Origin: Caballeronia hypogeia
GTDB taxonomy: Bacteria; Pseudomonadota; Gammaproteobacteria; Burkholderiales; Burkholderiaceae
Direction: 5' to 3'
DNA length: 64,000 bases
Assembly: GCF_001544875.2 (NCBI RefSeq)
Contig: NZ_FCOA02000029.1
Location: 1 to 64,000, forward strand
The notes beneath the pieces are model-generated. The model searched no databases. It saw nothing but the letters and a program-made list of their open reading frames with translations, and was not told the origin of the DNA. Positions 34,718 to 43,216 of the stretch are shown here, in pieces; the first letter of the stretch is position 1, and each line of letters opens with the position of its first letter. The translations under genes and the position numbers were made by a program.

Positions 34718-35185
34718 TCAGGCCGGGGAGGGGCCAGCGCCGCCAAGGTTGCCACAAAAAACGTTATAAAAACCGTCCACCGGACTGGTTTTCAGGACCA
34801 CGGCGTAGTTGCCAGAGCGAAGCTGCGCCATCGGGACTGGCACGCTTTTCCACATCCTCATCGGCACGAGGTCACCGACTCTTGCGTGCTGATTCAGTTC
34901 GAACTCCGGTGCGGGTCCCAATTGCTCGCACGTGCCTGCGTAGATGTATGAATAGAGGCGCGCCGGCAGGGCGACGTGTGACGGGAGTCCGCTGACGAAC
35001 AGGACAATTTGCATGGTCGTGGCACTGGTCGGGACCAGGGTAGCCACTGCGACCCTTCCCGCATTTTGCGACGTCGCGGAAAGGTGAATATTGACCAGTT
35101 CGTCGCGTTGACCTGCCATTGCGACACCTGATAGTGCAGCGAGTCCGAGTACCGCGAACCACGTGGATCGTGCGTTGATGTTCAT
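34718..35185 (-). CDS. Small exported protein of unknown function
   Basis: A 155-residue protein with a clear signal peptide (STWFAVLGLAALSGVAMAG), followed by a beta-rich domain with two Cys (YAGTCEQLG and NVFCGNLGG) that could form a disulfide. AGGAGG at the proper distance supports ATG at 35185; the open frame beyond it to 35548 is not supported. Some resemblance to small periplasmic CHRD-like beta proteins is possible, but no family is claimed. It is not obviously linked to the neighbours. Function unknown. Confidence 0.65.
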   Translation of the reverse strand: MNINARSTWFAVLGLAALSGVAMAGQRDELVNIHLSATSQNAGRVAVATLVPTSATTMQIVLFVSGLPSHVALPARLYSYIYAGTCEQLGPAPEFELNQHARVGDLVPMRMWKSVPVPMAQLRSGNYAVVLKTSPVDGFYNVFCGNLGGAGPSPA

Positions 35186-35635
35186 TATTCGCCTCCTGCT
35201 TACAATTCGTGCTGTTCGCGCGTACCTAGTCAAATATAGGCAGTTTATGGCAATTTGGCACTCGTCGAAAAAGGAGGCTCCAAGGCTTTGGCGGTCAGCG
35301 CTTTTCAGCACTCCCCGCCCGGTTCTGTACAGGCTAGCGAGTTCGATGGGGCCGGGCGGGCCGCGATCGAATGGGGGCGGGAGCGAGTGTTGACACGAAC
35401 CGACGCACTCGAAAGAGCGCCTCAGGAAAGTCGCGACGTCTAGCTTAAACGCTCGTTTCGCTGCGTGCAGTAGGTCGACGCTATCGTAACGTGGGGTCAT
35501 GCACAAACAACGTGGAAGACTTTTAGGTTTCCTATTCATTGAACACAACGAACATCTCCAACGATGACAGAATAGCCATACTAATAAACTTATAGAGTTG
35601 CTTGAGGCGAGCCCGTGCCGGCGCTTTCCGGTGAG
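35186..35635. other. Intergenic region, no gene seen
   Basis: 450 bp without a supportable gene. The part at 35510-35600 is visibly A+T-richer than the surroundings and borders the toxin-antitoxin pair, compatible with the edge of an acquired cassette. No direct repeats or attachment site were recognised. Confidence 0.4.
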
Positions 35636-36592
35636 TTACGGATGTGTGGTCCTGGCCGGTTTCTGAACGGAAACGACCGCCGCTTGCCCGTTGTGGTAGC
35701 GTATCCGGAGCAGTTCGTCGCCCGATTGAGCGTTGCGGCCCAGCTGTTCAATATTGTGAACGACTGCCTCATGGAGTCCAATACCCTGTACCACGTGTTG
35801 CTCGGTGCGGTAGATAATTCGGCCGCAGTACTCGCCTCGAGTCGTATCGATTTGCTGCAATGTAAGACCACGGTCCGAGACGAATGACTCGGCCTCGTTC
35901 ACAGACCTCTGTCGAACTGCTCGCAACTCTGCAAAGAATGTCCGCACGACCTCAACCGCATGCTCAAATGTTGGCGAATAATTCAACATCTCGATTGCGG
36001 CGAAGCGCTCTTTCATTGCGGGTGGGGGCGCATCGAGGGCAGCAGCAAAAGCCTCCAGATGACGGTATATGTACGGCCTCGCAAGCTCCAGCGCATCGGA
36101 CTCCCGCTCTGCGACCATCGACAGATCAAAAAGGTCGCGCGCGGTTCCTTGATTTCCCCGGTGATACATTTTCTTTGCAATGATTTCCGCAGCAGTCTCT
36201 ACGCGGACGGGACGCTGGAAAAGCTCCCAAGTGTCGAAGGCATATGCGTCAGGTAGCAGATTAGGCGACGCAACGAAGTCGATTTCGCCATCTTCCAAAT
36301 GCAATTTCACGAAATTCGCCGCTTCCGTGTATTGCGAATCGCAGAGGGCGTCGGCGACGTCGCTCAGGCGCGGCGTCACGTATCCAAGCGCCTGCGGATC
36401 GGACACGAAAAAATCAATGTCCTTGCTGTTGCGGTGTCCGTACCGCAGCATCAGGACGGTGCCCCCACCAAACGTGAAAAATGGGTTGGGCACGCCACCG
36501 TGCTTCGAAATTTCATCGACAAGCATCAGGGCCTTAGGGAGCAAGGACTCCCAGAGACCCGCCGGCAGCTCTTTCGGCTGGGTCATGCCCAC
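35636..36592 (-). CDS. AbiEii-like nucleotidyltransferase with KfrB-like C-terminal tail
   Basis: A 318-residue protein. Residues 1-230 match the nucleotidyltransferase AbiEii/AbiGii toxin family: FTFGGGTVLMLRYG and, a few residues on, the SKDIDFFV acidic motif, then ETAAEIIAKKMYHRG and RDLFDL. Residues from about 245 look like a separate module (GRIIYRTEQHVVQGIG, then AVVHNIEQL and RIRYHNGQAAVV) resembling KfrB-type domains of plasmid and ICE proteins. It overlaps the upstream HTH gene by 10 bp, as in antitoxin-toxin operons. Proposed: toxin modifying tRNA or protein by nucleotidyl transfer. The fusion reading is an inference. Confidence 0.8.
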   Translation of the reverse strand: MGMTQPKELPAGLWESLLPKALMLVDEISKHGGVPNPFFTFGGGTVLMLRYGHRNSKDIDFFVSDPQALGYVTPRLSDVADALCDSQYTEAANFVKLHLEDGEIDFVASPNLLPDAYAFDTWELFQRPVRVETAAEIIAKKMYHRGNQGTARDLFDLSMVAERESDALELARPYIYRHLEAFAAALDAPPPAMKERFAAIEMLNYSPTFEHAVEVVRTFFAELRAVRQRSVNEAESFVSDRGLTLQQIDTTRGEYCGRIIYRTEQHVVQGIGLHEAVVHNIEQLGRNAQSGDELLRIRYHNGQAAVVSVQKPARTTHP

Positions 36593-37071
36593 AGATCCTT
36601 ACGGTTGATCGAGTGCAGCTGGGCGAGGCGCGTGACATTGGCCCATATCTCGGACGGCGCGCGGTGCTCCATCTGAGCGGCTTCCTCAACGGCCATTACC
36701 ACGTAATCGAGCGGCGACTCGTCAAGAAAGTGGCCGACGTGTGCCTCGAAGCCCGATGGCACTTCGGCCGTGGCCAGCGCCCGTTCCAACATTTCCGCCG
36801 ACAGTTCGCCGCGATAGCTTACGCTGGCGTTTTTTGCGGCCATCCATAAGCCGCGCTTGCGCTTTCGTGCGTCGACGTTCGGGGAAAACGACAGCCCGAG
36901 CACCCCCAAGGTCCGTGTGACCCGTTCAAAACCAAGGTCTTGCAAGGTGCCAGCTTCCAGCGCCTGGATCGTGCGACGAGACAGGCCAGCCATTTTCGCC
37001 AGACGCTCTTGTGTCAAGCCAAGCGACCGCCGCCGTGCGCTGATGGTCTTGCCGAGTGAGCGAATGTCCAT
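36583..37071 (-). CDS. XRE/HTH-type antitoxin-like protein
   Basis: A 162-residue protein with an N-terminal Cro/C1-type helix-turn-helix (IRSLGKTISARRRSLGLTQ, then ERLAKMAGLSRRTIQALEAG) and a C-terminal segment of about 80 residues. GGAGG just upstream supports ATG 37071; the frame up to 37137 would begin inside the promoter. It precedes and overlaps the AbiEii-like gene by 10 bp, the usual order of antitoxin then toxin. It probably represses its own operon through the palindrome at 37111-37126. Confidence 0.83.
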   Translation of the reverse strand: MDIRSLGKTISARRRSLGLTQERLAKMAGLSRRTIQALEAGTLQDLGFERVTRTLGVLGLSFSPNVDARKRKRGLWMAAKNASVSYRGELSAEMLERALATAEVPSGFEAHVGHFLDESPLDYVVMAVEEAAQMEHRAPSEIWANVTRLAQLHSINRKDLWA

Positions 37072-37087
37072 GTTGGCCTCCGCTCCA

Positions 37088-37126
37088 ATTATAAGCCGAA
37101 GCGTCAAAAGGCGCAAAATTTTGCGC
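37088..37126 (-). promoter_or_regulatory. Promoter with palindromic operator of the toxin-antitoxin pair
   Basis: On the minus strand TATAAT (plus 37088-37093) forms a perfect -10 box. TTGCGC at the correct 17-bp distance (37111-37116) is the -35, and it lies inside the perfect 16-bp palindrome GCGCAAAATTTTGCGC (37111-37126), flanked by AAAA and TTTT. Binding there would block RNA polymerase. Transcription should begin near 37081, about 10 bases before the start codon. Confidence 0.7.
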
Positions 37127-37137
37127 TTTTCGTCCAC

Positions 37138-37660
37138 GTCGGTACAGCCCGACGTAGCGCGCTCAGGGCGGCTGTATGATGTCTGAGCGCCGCTTCATGG
37201 CTAAAAAGCGGCATGCGGTAGGCTTTTCATTTAGCACCTGATTCAGCCACTCGAGGACTGCGGTGCATGATTTGATCAATCCAATTCGCGCAAACTTTGT
37301 ATTTATCGAAAATAAATCATGCGACGAGGTCACGCGCGGTGTCGGCGCACGGTGTTGTGTTAGCTACATACTAAAAAGACGATAAATTAATTTATGTAAA
37401 GTTAAGATGGTCCACAGGGCCCTGCGGCTGTTGATTTGGTCGCGCCGGACGCCCGTCCGTACAGTCCTGCAGCAGCGTTCGCTGACTCCATTGGTCGACC
37501 CAAGAGCCCAAATCAGTCCTTCTCGTCATCACCGCCCGTGATGATGTTGATATTGGGTGGTTCGTTGATCAGCATCTGACGGCCTCATAGACTGCATCCA
37601 CACCGACAACTCTTAATAGGAGACACGGCGTGGGAAGGCGACGACCCGCGCTCTTGGACC
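37138..37660. other. A+T-rich intergenic region with several dyads upstream of the glycoside operon
   Basis: About 520 bp without a gene. Visible dyads: TTTGATCAAT (37271-37280, matching the core of the LysR sites at 47.6 and 50.7 kb), ATTTAT/ATAAAT (37301-37317), the 14-bp palindrome ATAAATTAATTTAT (37382-37395) and TCATCAC/GTGATGA (37526-37544). This is the presumed control region of the downstream operon, which encodes no regulator of its own. Confidence 0.45.
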
Positions 37661-39037
37661 ATGGAACAGTCCCTTAATAGCCCGGCGGCGGAACCCCAGG
37701 CGCTCTCGATGGGTGAGAAGTTGAGCTACGGAGCGGGAGAAATCGCTTCGAACATTGCCTGGAACATGGTGACGGGCTTTCTCCTCTTCTATTACAGCGA
37801 TGTAGCGCTGCTGCCCGTTGCCGCACTGGGCGGCTTGATGCTGGTGACGCGAGTGCTCGACGCAATCTTCGACCCGATGGTCGGGATTATCGTGGACCGC
37901 ACATCCAGCCGTTACGGGAAAGCGCGTCCTTACCTCCTCTATGCCACGGTTCCGTTCGGCATTCTTTGCGTCGCGACCTTTTCCGTTCCGGAGCTCTCCC
38001 CCGTCGGGAAGCTGGCTTACGCATACGTCACGCTGACGCTTCTCGGCTTGCTGTACTCGCTGCTCTACATCCCCTATAGCGCGCTGCTTCCCTTGATGAC
38101 GCGCAATCCAGCCGAGAAAAACCAGCTCGGGAGTTTCCGCTCGATGGGGACTTCTCTTGCGTCGATCTTTGTCTACGGCTTGACCATGCCCATCGTGGGC
38201 TACGTCGGCGCTGGCAACCGTCAGCACGGTTTCACTGTGGCCGCCGTGATCATGGCCTCGATTTCGGCCTTGCTGTATCTGCTCGTTTTCCGCAAGTGCA
38301 GGGAGCGCACGCAAACCTCTCAGGTGGTCCAGCGCGTTCCGGTCAAGACGAGTATTGCGCAGATGTTCAGCAATCGAGTCTGGCGCATTGTCTTCATTAT
38401 GGCGCTGCTCATCTTTATCAAGCTGGGTGTCTTGGTATCGAGCGTCGCCTACTTCACGAAGGACGTGCTTCAGATGCCGTGGATGATCTCGGTGCTGTTG
38501 CCGTTGCTCTCCGTGGCGATTCTAATTGGCGGATTCTCCGCGGGTCTCTTCTTCAAGCGCTACAACAAACGAGTCGGCAACATCGCCGCGATCGCGATTT
38601 CGATCCTACTTACGCTTGCCATGCCGTTCTTCCAGGCACAAGCAGGGGTGTTTATCGCGCTCTTCGTGCTGTCCAACATCGTAACGGGAGTTCAAGCGGC
38701 CACGACTTTCGTGATGATGGCGGATGCCGTCGAAGTTCACGAGATGAAGTTCAATAATCGTGCGGACGGCCTCGTCGTGTCCAGCGTCAGCTTCGGGATC
38801 AAGGTTGGCATGGCGGTCGGTACCGCATTGACCGCATTTGCGCTCGGCTGGGCTGGTTACAACCCAGCAGACCTCACCCACAAAACGTCTTCGGTAGTCG
38901 CTTCTCTCTTCTACGTAACACCCGTTGTCCTGATGATTCTGCAGGTCATCTGCCTGTCGTTTTACCGATACGACGAAGTGCGAGCATCGCGTAACCACAA
39001 TGCGATGCAAGGAGAGGGCGCACCAAAGGCGCTCTGA
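37661..39037 (+). CDS. GPH-family (glycoside-pentoside-hexuronide) MFS transporter
   Basis: A 458-residue inner-membrane symporter with about 12 hydrophobic segments. GPH marks are GEKLSYGAGEIASNIAWN near the N-terminus, DAIFDPMVGIIVDRTSSRYG (the MelB-like loop 2-3) and PYSALLPLMT. The family imports glycosides, pentosides or hexuronides with a cation. It is the first gene of an operon with glycoside-oxidising and -cleaving enzymes, so it probably imports the intact or 3-oxidised glycoside. The start at ATG 37661 has a weak ribosome site; ATG codon 17 (MGEKLSYG) is an alternative. Confidence 0.9.
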   Translation: MEQSLNSPAAEPQALSMGEKLSYGAGEIASNIAWNMVTGFLLFYYSDVALLPVAALGGLMLVTRVLDAIFDPMVGIIVDRTSSRYGKARPYLLYATVPFGILCVATFSVPELSPVGKLAYAYVTLTLLGLLYSLLYIPYSALLPLMTRNPAEKNQLGSFRSMGTSLASIFVYGLTMPIVGYVGAGNRQHGFTVAAVIMASISALLYLLVFRKCRERTQTSQVVQRVPVKTSIAQMFSNRVWRIVFIMALLIFIKLGVLVSSVAYFTKDVLQMPWMISVLLPLLSVAILIGGFSAGLFFKRYNKRVGNIAAIAISILLTLAMPFFQAQAGVFIALFVLSNIVTGVQAATTFVMMADAVEVHEMKFNNRADGLVVSSVSFGIKVGMAVGTALTAFALGWAGYNPADLTHKTSSVVASLFYVTPVVLMILQVICLSFYRYDEVRASRNHNAMQGEGAPKAL

Positions 39038-39063
39038 GTTGAAAATTTTAGGAACACTTGATC

Positions 39064-39441
39064 ATGATGAAAAATCGCGTAGTGAGCGATAACGGACTGC
39101 GAGCCACGGAAACGGGCTTCGCGATTGACGTGAGACTGCCTTGGTATCGCTCGCTTCCCTTGTCGACTGTCGATGTCGCCGAAATCTCCTTGAACGGCGA
39201 AACCATTGCTCTTGAGGACGTCACCTTCGAGCTCGATGGTGAGTGCATCAAACCGACCGAACTTCGTTCATTGACGGACCGCTGGTGGTACGTACTCGAC
39301 TCGGCATTCCTTCATGTCAAACATGCACCCATGCAACCGGGGACCGCGCACAACGTTGCAGTGACGCTGGCCGTACGTCCCCCGTACATCAAGGGGCTTG
39401 TCCGACTCACCAAAACTGAAAAGCGCCTGGTCGCGAACTGA
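39064..39441 (+). CDS. DUF6379 protein, C-glycoside deglycosidase beta-subunit-like
   Basis: A 125-residue protein from ATG 39064 (AGGAA at 39050-39054; the frame begins with TTG at 39058). It contains the DUF6379 pattern: LPWYRSLPLSTVDVAEISLN, TFELDGECIKPTEL and WWYVLDSAFL. DUF6379 proteins are the small subunits of C-deglycosidases (DgpB in puerarin-degrading gut bacteria, CarC in carminate-degrading Microbacterium). They form a complex with a TIM-barrel subunit, and here the next gene encodes exactly that partner 21 bp downstream. It lacks a signal peptide. Confident in family, inferred in function. Confidence 0.85.
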   Translation: MMKNRVVSDNGLRATETGFAIDVRLPWYRSLPLSTVDVAEISLNGETIALEDVTFELDGECIKPTELRSLTDRWWYVLDSAFLHVKHAPMQPGTAHNVAVTLAVRPPYIKGLVRLTKTEKRLVAN

Positions 39442-39462
39442 CCTGAACGAAGGAGCATTGAG

Positions 39463-40482
39463 ATGGAAAAACAAACCAAAGGTCTGCGACTCGGCACCAC
39501 GCTGTACAGCCTGACAACCCAATTCCATGGGCGCGAATACACGTTCGATCAACTCGTGCGCAAGGTTGCGGCCGAGAACCTCGGCCCCGGGCTCGAAGTG
39601 GTCGGCTTTCAGAGTATTCGCGGATTCCCTTCTGTCAGTGACGAGTTCGCCGAGCACTTTCGCGCCCTCATTGAAGAGACGGGTCTTGAGCCGTCCTGCC
39701 TCGGCATTAATGCCGACTTCCGGATCTCGCGCGATCAAGACATGTCGGTCGCAGAACTGGTCGAGTATCACGAGCGGCAGCTTCACGCCGCTGCGAAACT
39801 TGGATTCCCGGTTGTTCGATATCAGTACCCTGCAGGACCTGAAGTCATCGAACGTCTCGTGCCGCTCGCTGAGCGTCTCGGCGTCAAGCTCGGCCTGGAG
39901 GTTCACGCACCTCATCACGTGCAGCATCCGGACGTGCTCGCTTTCCGGGAGATGTACGAACGCGTTGGGTCGCCTTACCTTGGGTTCATTCCGGACTTCG
40001 GCGCCTCCGCACGGGCCGTTCCTCCGAGCTTTATCACGTATTTCCGCGAACTCGGCATCCCGGAGTCGTTGATCCAACTGGCGCTCGAACACTGGAATGG
40101 AGAAGGCGAGGCCTATCCTCGCCGGGACAAATTTCAGGCCGAAGCACGTGCGCTCAACGCCGACGAACGCTTCATCACCGAGATCAGCATCATATTCGGG
40201 CTCTTCTCGAGGCAAGACCCGCAAGCGTGGATCGAGATCATGCCGCAGGTGGTTCACATTCATGGCAAGTTCTTCGACTTCGCCGAGGACGGCACGGAAG
40301 TATCAGTGGACTATGACCGGATCCTTCCCATTTTCGTCAATGCAGGATTCAACGGCTACATGTCGAGCGAATATGAAGGCCATATGTGGACCGACTCAGA
40401 CGGATTCGACAAGCTGCGCCGTCATCATGCACTTGCCCGTCGGGTTTTGAATGACCTTCAAGAAGTTGAGCCGGTTCGTTAA
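39463..40482 (+). CDS. TIM-barrel protein, C-glycoside deglycosidase alpha-subunit-like
   Basis: A 339-residue sugar phosphate isomerase/epimerase-family (AP-endonuclease 2-like) TIM barrel. Probable metal ligands are Glu146 (GLEVHAPHH), Asp178 (FIPDFGAS), His265 or His267 (VVHIHGKFF) and Glu303 or Glu305 (SSEYEGH), the usual Glu-Asp-His-Glu set; His148 or His151 could be the general base. Paired with the preceding DUF6379 gene it matches the CarB/DgpC subunit, which cleaves the C-C bond between an aglycone and a 3-oxo-sugar by a retro-aldol-like elimination. AAGGAG precedes ATG 39463. An isomerase of 3-keto-sugars is the alternative. Confidence 0.83.
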   Translation: MEKQTKGLRLGTTLYSLTTQFHGREYTFDQLVRKVAAENLGPGLEVVGFQSIRGFPSVSDEFAEHFRALIEETGLEPSCLGINADFRISRDQDMSVAELVEYHERQLHAAAKLGFPVVRYQYPAGPEVIERLVPLAERLGVKLGLEVHAPHHVQHPDVLAFREMYERVGSPYLGFIPDFGASARAVPPSFITYFRELGIPESLIQLALEHWNGEGEAYPRRDKFQAEARALNADERFITEISIIFGLFSRQDPQAWIEIMPQVVHIHGKFFDFAEDGTEVSVDYDRILPIFVNAGFNGYMSSEYEGHMWTDSDGFDKLRRHHALARRVLNDLQEVEPVR

Positions 40483-40539
40483 ATAGTACACGTATTGCAT
40501 GAATCGATTTGGTAGTCAGTTACAAGGAAGAGGGATGTT

Positions 40540-40917
40540 ATGCGTTTTGCGGTAGTTTTAATCTCGACAATGGCAGCGTTTGCGACGCATGCGGCTCAGG
40601 CCGAGTCCGGCGACATAACCGCAGGGAAAGCGGCCTTCACGCGATGCGCAGCGTGCCACTCGATTACTCCGGGCGTCAATCTCGTGGGTCCGCCGCTTGC
40701 AGGGGTTGTGGGTCGCAAGGTGGGCTCAATAGCCAATTTCCGATACTCACCAGCGTTGTCTTCGGCGCACGAGGCCTGGACGCCGGAACGACTCTCAGCA
40801 TGGTTGGCCGACCCGGCGAAGATGTATCCCGGCAACAGGATGCCCTTTAACGTCCAGAACGAAAAGGACCGTCGCGACCTCGTTGCGTACCTTGCGTCCC
40901 TCTCTTCAACGAAATAA
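40540..40917 (+). CDS. Class I c-type cytochrome, periplasmic
   Basis: A 125-residue cytochrome c with a signal peptide cleaved near AAQA (residue 21). It has one CAACH haem site (Cys36, Cys39, His40), VGPPLAGVVGRKVG, and Met101 in GNRMPF as the distal haem ligand. Soluble mono-haem cytochromes of this type accept electrons from periplasmic flavoprotein dehydrogenases. Here it is the probable electron acceptor for the GMC flavoprotein encoded at the end of the operon. The start at ATG 40540 gives a perfect signal peptide. Confidence 0.92.
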   Translation: MRFAVVLISTMAAFATHAAQAESGDITAGKAAFTRCAACHSITPGVNLVGPPLAGVVGRKVGSIANFRYSPALSSAHEAWTPERLSAWLADPAKMYPGNRMPFNVQNEKDRRDLVAYLASLSSTK

Positions 40918-40931
40918 GTCGGGTGTCGCGA

Positions 40932-42083
40932 ATGCAAGGGATTCCGCGTAAATTGCGTATGGCGATGGTGGGTGGCGGCCCGGGATCGTTCATTGGGCCC
41001 GTTCACCGGATGGCTGCCGAACTCGATGCTCAGATTGAGCTTGTCGCCGGAGCGTTCAGCAGCGATGCCCGGCGCTCCCTCGAAGCGGCTGCCGGATACG
41101 GCATCGATCCATCTCGCGCATATCCTCACTACGAAGCGCTTCTAGCCGCAGAGCGAGACAGGGAAGATGCGGCGGATTTCGTCGCCGTCGTCACGCCGAA
41201 TCACCTGCATTTTCCCGTTGCGGCCGCCGCGATCCAAAGCGGCTATCACGTCATAAGCGACAAGCCGGCGACGACGACGCTCCAGGAAGCCCAAGCGCTG
41301 GCCGAGCTCGTCGCTCGCCACCAACAGCTTTATGCACTGACCTATACCTACACCGGCTATCCGATGATCAGGCAGGCGCGTGCGATGTGCATGAATGGCG
41401 AGCTTGGCCAGATACGAAAGGTGGTCGTCGAGTACGTCCAGGGATGGCTAAGCAAGCCGCTCGAAACGAGCGATCAGAAACAAGCGAAATGGCGGACCGA
41501 TCCGGCGCAAGCCGGCGCCGGAGGATGCATTGGTGACATTGGCGTGCACGCATTCAACCTACTTGAGTTTGTCACCGGCGAGCGAGTCGTCAAGCTATGC
41601 GCCGATCTCTCTTCGATCGTTTCAGGACGCCAACTCGACGACGACTGCAATGTGCTGGTTCGGCTTCGCAACGGTGCGCCGGGCGTGATCCAGACAACTC
41701 AGATTGCGGCTGGCGAGCGCAATGGGCTGACGATCCGTGTCTTCGGGGAGCGAGGTTCACTGCGATGGGAGCAGGAGAGGCCGAATGTGCTCAACGTTTC
41801 CTGGGCGGATCACGCTGCTCAAATGCTACATGCCGGCTCGTCCTATCTGGAACCGACTGCATGTGGCTCATCCAGGCTGCCGTCGGGACATCCAGAAGGC
41901 TACATCGAAGCGTTCGCCAATCTCTATCGCGAGTTCGCAGCCTGCGTTCGGGCCAAATGGTCGGGAGAGACTCGAACTCACGATCTCATAAATGGCATCG
42001 ATAAGGGCGTCCGAAGCATGAGATTCGTCGAAACCGCTGTTACGGCCAGCCGTGAGGGGCGCGGCTGGGTTCACATCGCATAA
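40932..42083 (+). CDS. Gfo/Idh/MocA-family oxidoreductase
   Basis: A 383-residue NAD(P)-dependent sugar oxidoreductase: Rossmann loop VGGGPGSFIG (residues 13-22), VTPNHLHFPVA, the conserved Lys111 in SDKPATTT (family EKP motif) and the Asp202/His206 pair in GGCIGDIGVHAFN. In the puerarin system the first enzyme, DgpA, belongs to this family and oxidises the sugar C3, so this could be a 3-dehydrogenase or a reductase recycling 3-keto-glucose. ATG 40932 is chosen over GTG 40923; the ribosome site is weak and the cytochrome stop is 14 bp upstream. Confidence 0.88.
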   Translation: MQGIPRKLRMAMVGGGPGSFIGPVHRMAAELDAQIELVAGAFSSDARRSLEAAAGYGIDPSRAYPHYEALLAAERDREDAADFVAVVTPNHLHFPVAAAAIQSGYHVISDKPATTTLQEAQALAELVARHQQLYALTYTYTGYPMIRQARAMCMNGELGQIRKVVVEYVQGWLSKPLETSDQKQAKWRTDPAQAGAGGCIGDIGVHAFNLLEFVTGERVVKLCADLSSIVSGRQLDDDCNVLVRLRNGAPGVIQTTQIAAGERNGLTIRVFGERGSLRWEQERPNVLNVSWADHAAQMLHAGSSYLEPTACGSSRLPSGHPEGYIEAFANLYREFAACVRAKWSGETRTHDLINGIDKGVRSMRFVETAVTASREGRGWVHIA

Positions 42084-42097
42084 AGCAAGGAGTCCAC

Positions 42098-43180
42098 GTG
42101 AAGACGATCAAGGGACCCGGCATATTCCTGGCCCAATTCGCTGGGGATACGCCGCCCTACAACTCGCTTGAATCCATGGCTCAGTGGGCGAGCGATCTTG
42201 GGTATGTTGCAATTCAGGTTCCGACCTGGGATCGCCGGCTTTTTGACCTTGAACTCGCGGGTAGCAGTCGCAGCTATTGCGACGACATCATCGCCGTGCT
42301 GAGTCGCCATGGGATCCAGATCAGTGAGCTCTCAACCCATCTTCAGGGACAGCTCATCGCTACGCATCCGGCCTACGACGAGCTTTACGACGGTTTCGCG
42401 CCGCAGCAGGTTCGAGGCAACGAGCGGGCAAGAAGAGAGTGGGCGGAGCGTCAGTTGCGCCTGGCTGCCGTCGCCAGTAGACATTTGGGTCTGACAACGC
42501 ACGCGACCTTCTCTGGCGCACTCGCCTGGCACCTCTTCTATCCATGGCCTCAGAGACCCACCGGACTCGTCGAGGAGGCGTTCTCAGAGCTCGGGCGTCG
42601 ATGGCTGCCAATTCTCAACGCGTTCGACGAGTCTGGGGTCGACGTTTGCTTTGAGATTCATCCAGGCGAGGACCTTCACGACGGAGCGAGCTTCGAAAGG
42701 TTCCTCGAGGCAACCGGCTCGCATCAGCGTGCCAATATCTTGTTCGACCCCAGTCATCTGCATCTTCAACAGATGGACTATCTCGAGTTCATCGACATCT
42801 ACCATAGCCGGATTCGAGCATTTCACGTCAAGGACGCTGAGTATCGACCGAATGGTAGATCGGGTGTTTACGGTGGTTACCAAAGTTGGATCGACCGGCC
42901 GGGGAGATTCCGATCGCTCGGCGACGGAACGATCGATTTCAAAGGCATATTCAGCAAACTCGCCCAATACGACTACGACGGATGGGCGGTCGTCGAGTGG
43001 GAATGCAGCTTAAAACATCCTGAGTCGGGAGCCGCTGAAGGCGCAGATTTCGTTCGAAGACAGATTATCAAGGTGACGGCGCGAGCGTTCGATGACTTCG
43101 CTGGGACACAGCCGGATTCCGCTCGAAACAGAAGATTGCTGGGACTCGAGACCCGCGATGTCGAGACTGTTCAGGGGTAG
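42098..43180 (+). CDS. Sugar phosphate isomerase/epimerase-family TIM barrel
   Basis: A 360-residue TIM-barrel protein with the metal-ligand strands VCFEIHPGEDLH (Glu), ILFDPSHLHL (Asp), RAFHVKDAEY (His) and VVEWECS (Glu). The AFHVKDAEY and GDGTIDFKGIF elements are typical of inositol- or keto-sugar-processing members near Gfo/Idh/MocA oxidoreductases. It probably epimerises, isomerises or hydrolyses a 3-keto-sugar released upstream. The GTG start at 42098 is supported by AAGGAG, 14 bp after the oxidoreductase stop. It is only distantly similar to the barrel at 39463 and has no small-subunit partner. Confidence 0.85.
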   Translation: MKTIKGPGIFLAQFAGDTPPYNSLESMAQWASDLGYVAIQVPTWDRRLFDLELAGSSRSYCDDIIAVLSRHGIQISELSTHLQGQLIATHPAYDELYDGFAPQQVRGNERARREWAERQLRLAAVASRHLGLTTHATFSGALAWHLFYPWPQRPTGLVEEAFSELGRRWLPILNAFDESGVDVCFEIHPGEDLHDGASFERFLEATGSHQRANILFDPSHLHLQQMDYLEFIDIYHSRIRAFHVKDAEYRPNGRSGVYGGYQSWIDRPGRFRSLGDGTIDFKGIFSKLAQYDYDGWAVVEWECSLKHPESGAAEGADFVRRQIIKVTARAFDDFAGTQPDSARNRRLLGLETRDVETVQG

Positions 43181-43216
43181 GGAAAGACGGGCAATGACGC
43201 TTTAAACGGATGCCAC

